Below, piece by piece: positions 14,976-17,956 of a DNA stretch of 17,956 bases. Each line of letters begins with the position of its first letter. The stretch's first letter is position 1. The DNA lies in assembly GCA_020853075.1 (NCBI GenBank), contig JADYZS010000030.1:1-17956 (forward strand), read 5' to 3'. The notes beneath the pieces were generated by a model. It was not told the origin of the DNA, did not search any database, and worked only from the letters and a program-made list of their open reading frames with translations. The DNA is from Anaerolineae bacterium (GTDB lineage Bacteria > Chloroflexota > Anaerolineae > JADYZS01). The translations under genes and the position numbers were made by a program.

Positions 14976-16099
14976 GAGCCTCCTGGGAGATGACAAGGGA
15001 TGTCCAGTTCCTTCGCCAATTCGTGCAGCCAGGTCAGGGATTGAGTATGTAGAGGGATGCCATGCCGCCGTCGCTCCTCCTCCAGGCGATGCTCCGCGTC
15101 TCCTGGCGTACGCACCGGTCCGTTCCCGTCGTGGGGCATCGCGTGCAGAGAGTGCAATGTCTGATCCACCCCGGCCTTGAACTCGGCAGCAGGGCGAAAG
15201 GCGTCCACCCGCAACGCCGCAAAGAAATGGCCGGGGACGAAGGGGGTCGCTGGCAGGGGCGTCGCCGGATCACCGACGAAGACCGGCTGGCCGTGAGACA
15301 GAGGCCGCGCAAGGGCTCGTACTGGCGCGCTCTCCATGCCAGTGAGGACCTGGCAGAAGAGATCAACCATGAGCGCGAGGCCATATCCTTTATAACTGGC
15401 AAGTTCCGGCGTGCTCCCCAGCGGGAGCGAATCACCGGCCAATCCCCGCTCCGGATCGGTTGTCGGCTGCCCGTCGGGGTCCAGGGCCCAGCCTGCGGGG
15501 ATCGGCTCGCCGTGCATGACCGCCGTCTCAATCTTCCCCTGGGCCACGACGCTGGTCGCCATGTCTAACATAAAAGGCGGCTCCGTAGCCGAGGGAATGG
15601 CAACGGCCAACGGATTCGTGCCCAGGGCCCTTTGGGTTCCATAGGTCGCGCGCACGCGAGGCCCGGCCGCGGTCATGCAGATGCCTATCATATCGTGGGC
15701 CAGCGCGCGCATGGCATAAAGGCCGATGGCCCCCGCGTGGCTGGTATGCCGGACCGCGGCCCACGCGCTCCCCATCTCTTTCGCCTTCGCAATACACCGA
15801 TCCATCGTCCAGGTGCTAACGACCAGACCCAATCCCCGGTCGCCATCCACCAGGAGCGTCGTCGGAGTCTCGCGCACGATGTGCGGGCGGGCACGCGGGT
15901 TGATGAGCTCCTTGCGAATCCGGTTCACGTACACGGGAAGCCGCACCATGCCATGCGTTTCAATGCCACGCAGGTCTGCCCGGATCAAGACGTCGGTCGC
16001 GGTAGCCGCATCCTCCGCGCTCATCCCTACCGATGCAAATGCGCTCTGACCAAACCCGCGCAGCGACTCAACGGCAACGGTGAGGTAGTTGTCTGTCAT
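14972..16099 (-). CDS. Malate/L-lactate dehydrogenase (Ldh_2/AllD) family oxidoreductase
   Basis: This 375-residue NAD(P)-dependent enzyme oxidises a 2-hydroxy acid or reduces the corresponding 2-oxo acid. Family marks are ADLRGIETHGMVRLPVY with His49, HTSHAGAIG with His121 as the likely catalytic His, GTNPLAVAIP near residues 158-167, and FMLDMATSVVAQGKI. KGYGLALMVDLFCQVL is the family's C-terminal core. Length is slightly above average (about 330-360) because of a His- and Arg-rich end. Relatives include malate dehydrogenase, ureidoglycolate dehydrogenase (AllD), sulfolactate dehydrogenase and diketogulonate reductase; the HAGAIG variant is AllD-like but not diagnostic. It is joined by ATGA overlaps to the genes on both sides, so co-translation with the reductase and aldolase is expected. 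Confidence 0.92.
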   Translation of the reverse strand: MTDNYLTVAVESLRGFGQSAFASVGMSAEDAATATDVLIRADLRGIETHGMVRLPVYVNRIRKELINPRARPHIVRETPTTLLVDGDRGLGLVVSTWTMDRCIAKAKEMGSAWAAVRHTSHAGAIGLYAMRALAHDMIGICMTAAGPRVRATYGTQRALGTNPLAVAIPSATEPPFMLDMATSVVAQGKIETAVMHGEPIPAGWALDPDGQPTTDPERGLAGDSLPLGSTPELASYKGYGLALMVDLFCQVLTGMESAPVRALARPLSHGQPVFVGDPATPLPATPFVPGHFFAALRVDAFRPAAEFKAGVDQTLHSLHAMPHDGNGPVRTPGDAEHRLEEERRRHGIPLHTQSLTWLHELAKELDIPCHLPGGS

Positions 16100-17070
16100 A
16101 GGCTCGCTCTCAAGAGGGCATACAGCTCTTCAGCCGGATACTTGCCGGGCAGTTCACGCTGACGGGCCATCTCGTTCGCAACACGGCAGAGCCCCTCGTT
16201 CAACGGCGCGGCCAAACCTCGCGCACGCGCCAGCCGCACGATCTCACCGTTAAGCCAATCGGTTTCCACGGAGCCGGTGCGGCGCGCGAGGCTTAACCAG
16301 GTAGAGCCGAGATACCGTGTGCCCGCAGGCAACTCGGCCCCTGCCATGAGGGGCGAGACCCTGCCGCGAAACTTCTCCGGCGGCTCATAAGAGATGCCGG
16401 CGCGCCGCAGTATCTCCTCGGCTTCGGCTCTGACCGCTTTCGTCAGGGCCTCGGTGTCGCCCTTGCCATCGGTGATCGCACCCACAGCGTTGCCCAGGTT
16501 GCCTATCAGTTTGGCCCACTTCGCCTGCATGATGGCCGGATGGACGCGGCTGGCGTAGCCTGCGCGCTGCAGAGCCGCTGCCATCGCACCGGCCAGGTCT
16601 TCGCTGCCTTCAGGATAGAGCCCGACCTCAATGACACCCGCGCGCCGGGATGGCGCGGTGGTGACAATACCGGGCGTGTCGTAGATGGCAGGCACAAAGA
16701 CCATCATCCCGTACACGCGCCGAAAAGCGCGCGCGACTACTTCCTCGTTACCCACGCCGTTCTGCGCGCAGAAGATGGGTGTCTCCAGGGGAAAGACGCG
16801 CGCCAGATCGCCGACAGCCGCCTCCGTGTCTTGCGACTTGACGGCCAGCAGGATGACGTCGTCAGACTGGGGTTGAATCTCGTCATCCGAAGACACCGCC
16901 GCTATCCGCACCGTGAGTGTTCCGGCAGAAGTAATCAGGCGCAGCCCGCGCGCAGAGATGGCCGCAGCATGAGTCGGGCGAGTAACCAGCAAGACGTCCT
17001 CACCCGCGCGCGCCAGGTGCCCGCCGACGGCACTCCCGATAGCCCCCGCACCAAACACGACGAACCGCAT
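16096..17070 (-). CDS. Ketopantoate reductase (PanE/ApbA) family protein
   Basis: This 324-residue NADPH-dependent 2-oxoacid reductase family member has the Rossmann motif GAGAIG (residues 7-12), AQNGVGNEE (102-110), and the catalytic Lys187 and Asn191 in WAKLIGNLGNAVGAIT. These align with Lys176 and Asn180 of E. coli PanE. A Ser-Thr-Trp rich C-terminal stretch (GTRYLGSTWLSL) and TDWLNGEIVRLA contain the substrate-side residues. The open frame extends upstream to 17646, but that part has no homology and crosses a promoter and terminator. The ATG at 17070 is right before the dinucleotide-binding strand and has GGAGG 4 nt upstream. First gene of the - strand operon. True PanE makes pantoate for coenzyme A, but many relatives in catabolic clusters act on other 2-oxo acids, and the aldolase/dehydrogenase context points that way. 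Confidence 0.9.
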   Translation of the reverse strand: MRFVVFGAGAIGSAVGGHLARAGEDVLLVTRPTHAAAISARGLRLITSAGTLTVRIAAVSSDDEIQPQSDDVILLAVKSQDTEAAVGDLARVFPLETPIFCAQNGVGNEEVVARAFRRVYGMMVFVPAIYDTPGIVTTAPSRRAGVIEVGLYPEGSEDLAGAMAAALQRAGYASRVHPAIMQAKWAKLIGNLGNAVGAITDGKGDTEALTKAVRAEAEEILRRAGISYEPPEKFRGRVSPLMAGAELPAGTRYLGSTWLSLARRTGSVETDWLNGEIVRLARARGLAAPLNEGLCRVANEMARQRELPGKYPAEELYALLRASL

Positions 17071-17087
17071 CGCGCCTCCGACGGTGC

Positions 17088-17116
17088 AGTATAACTGCCT
17101 TTTGTAGTGTACGCAA
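17088..17116 (-). promoter_or_regulatory. Sigma70-type promoter of the reductase-dehydrogenase-aldolase operon
   Basis: On the - strand, TTGCGT (17111-17116), a 17-nt spacer and TATACT (17088-17093) end 17 bp before the ATG at 17070. The transcript leader would be about 10 nt and would include the GGAGG ribosome binding site only narrowly. Confidence 0.65.
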
Positions 17117-17190
17117 AATGAGGCGGCAAGGGCCCTTTCAAAATCATGAAACGGAGCACAGAAGTGCTGATCTTGTCTCTCTGAGGCGTT

Positions 17191-17317
17191 GACCGTCGGT
17201 TGCCGTGCGCGCCCTGCCGGGCGCAGCCCGGCACAGGGGAAACCGACGGCAACCGGCTGGGAAGCCCGCTCCGCGGGCCTGAAACAAACATATAGCCGTC
17301 GGATTTCATCCGATGGC
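17191..17317. repeat. Hairpin-rich intergenic element
   Basis: The 361-bp gap between the PanE-like gene and the URO-D-like gene has no supported gene. Besides a promoter and a terminator it holds four helices in a row: an outer 10-bp stem CGGTTGCCGT/ACGGCAACCG (17197-17206 with 17246-17255) enclosing a 7-bp stem GCCGGGC/GCCCGGC (17216-17232); then GCCCGC/GCGGGC (17264-17278); then GCCGTCGGAT/ATCCGATGGC (17295-17317, one G-T pair). The CCGTCGG core recurs in three places. It could be a mobile or palindromic repeat element or a structured RNA; the sequence alone does not decide. Confidence 0.5.
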
Positions 17318-17371
17318 GGACTTTGACACAGCCCTAATGAGATGGTGGTGGGGCCAGGGCCGGCGCGGACG

Positions 17372-17402
17372 AAAAACAAACGTCCTGTGCGGCAGGACGT
17401 TT
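17372..17402 (-). terminator. Rho-independent terminator of the URO-D-like gene
   Basis: A perfect 10-bp stem (AAACGTCCTG at 17378-17387 and CAGGACGTTT at 17393-17402, 5-nt loop) is followed on the - strand by GTTTTT (17372-17376 as T run). It starts 30 bp after the stop codon at 17432. Confidence 0.85.
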
Positions 17403-17431
17403 GATCCACATACCTACCCCTGAGATCGTTG

Positions 17432-17956
17432 CTAGGCTGCGGCGAAGGGCAGAACACCTTCCAAGTCTGGCACAGGCGAGGGCCGGTCCAGGTTATCGTA
17501 TTGCCCATAGGTACGCGTGGCCCAGACGAGCGCGCCGTAGTTCTCCGGCCTGGCCGAGGCGTGCACCGTGTTGCTGGACGAGATGATCCAGCCACCGCCG
17601 GGAGCCAGTTCCCGGATGCGGCGGCGCACCTCGGCCACCAATTCATCTACGCTCCAGTAACTCAGCGGATCGCCCGTATCTATGCCGCCGACGACGCAGA
17701 TGCGGTCGCCGTACATCGCTTTCACCTTCACGATGTCCATCCCCGCGCCGGGGTCTGAGGGATGGAAGGCGTCTATGCCGGCGTCCACCATCTGTCTCAA
17801 TATGGAATAGATGTTGCCATCCGTGTGCTTGATGACGTACAGGCCGAGGCGCTTGGCCTCCTGCACCACGCGCGCTAAACCGGGCAAAAAGAACCGCTCA
17901 AAGTGCGCGGGCGACATCATCGGCCCGCTCTTGCCGCCGTAGTCATCGCCCAGAAC
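17432..17956 (-). CDS. Uroporphyrinogen decarboxylase/corrinoid methyltransferase family protein, N-terminus outside window
   Basis: Only the C-terminal 174 residues are present; the frame is open to the right edge, and an internal ATG at 17920 is not the real start because the preceding GDDYGGKSGP is part of the conserved family sequence. The barrel continues with a PMMSPAHFERFFLPGLARVV-like helix, then KHTDGNIYSIL, GIDAFHPSDPGAGMD, YGDRICVVGGIDT, and GGGWIISSSNTVHASARPENY. This pattern is that of URO-D-like proteins related to methylcobamide:CoM methyltransferases (MtaA/CmuA type), not of the haem enzyme. The usual zinc-binding His-x-Cys is HTDG here, with Asp instead of Cys. Such variants often occur in demethylation or carbohydrate clusters. 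The gene ends at its own terminator, separate from the reductase operon. Substrate unknown. Confidence 0.85.
   Translation of the reverse strand, partial: VLGDDYGGKSGPMMSPAHFERFFLPGLARVVQEAKRLGLYVIKHTDGNIYSILRQMVDAGIDAFHPSDPGAGMDIVKVKAMYGDRICVVGGIDTGDPLSYWSVDELVAEVRRRIRELAPGGGWIISSSNTVHASARPENYGALVWATRTYGQYDNLDRPSPVPDLEGVLPFAAA

Noticed and set aside
17071..17646. N-terminal extension of the PanE-like frame up to 17646
   Set aside because: The extension crosses a terminator, a hairpin element and a promoter, has no homology, and the GxGxxG strand normally begins within the first ten residues, as it does from the ATG at 17070.

Overview
This 18 kb window of GC-rich bacterial DNA most likely comes from a member of the Chloroflexota (Anaerolineae-like). 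The main support is the secreted protein at 12699-13874. It has DNRLRE and pre-peptidase (PPC) domains, a Thr/Pro-rich tail and a C-terminal VYMPSVMKR, an arrangement common in that phylum. The phylum call is inference; no rRNA or marker gene is present.

Left part (1-3600): the 3' end of urocanate hydratase (hutU, + strand, cut by the window edge) converges on, and overlaps by 17 bp, an orphan contractile tail sheath gene (- strand). Two serine tRNA genes (GGA and CGA anticodons, - strand) follow, each with its own sigma70-type promoter, and a weak terminator separates them from the sheath gene.

Centre (3638-12603): nine + strand genes, with gaps of at most 51 bp, form what looks like one operon. 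The first four encode a complete Na+-pumping, biotin-dependent acyl-CoA decarboxylase: carboxyltransferase alpha, small OadG-like membrane subunit, biotin carrier and beta-type membrane pump. The remaining five are a DUF2877 (AllH/YlbF) protein, a cytosine-deaminase-like amidohydrolase, a 64-residue two-helix membrane protein, FdrA (AllF) and a DUF1116 (AllG/YlbE) protein. FdrA, DUF1116 and DUF2877 are the three components reported for oxamate carbamoyltransferase in E. coli. The gene content suggests an energy-conserving catabolic route: a cyclic amide or nucleobase is processed by the amidohydrolase, a ureido-acid yields carbamoyl phosphate through the FdrA complex, and an acyl-CoA dicarboxylate is decarboxylated with Na+ export. 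The substrate is not known. This is the most interesting system in the window.

Right part (12623-17956): a strong promoter drives the secreted DNRLRE/PPC protein, which ends at a good terminator. A structured intergenic repeat follows. On the - strand, three genes are joined by ATGA overlaps: a ketopantoate-reductase-like protein, an Ldh_2-type malate/lactate dehydrogenase and an HpcH/HpaI aldolase. They have a recognisable promoter upstream and a hairpin terminator downstream. At the right edge is the C-terminal half of a uroporphyrinogen-decarboxylase/methyltransferase-family protein (- strand) with its own terminator. A hairpin-rich 127-bp intergenic element lies between it and the reductase operon.
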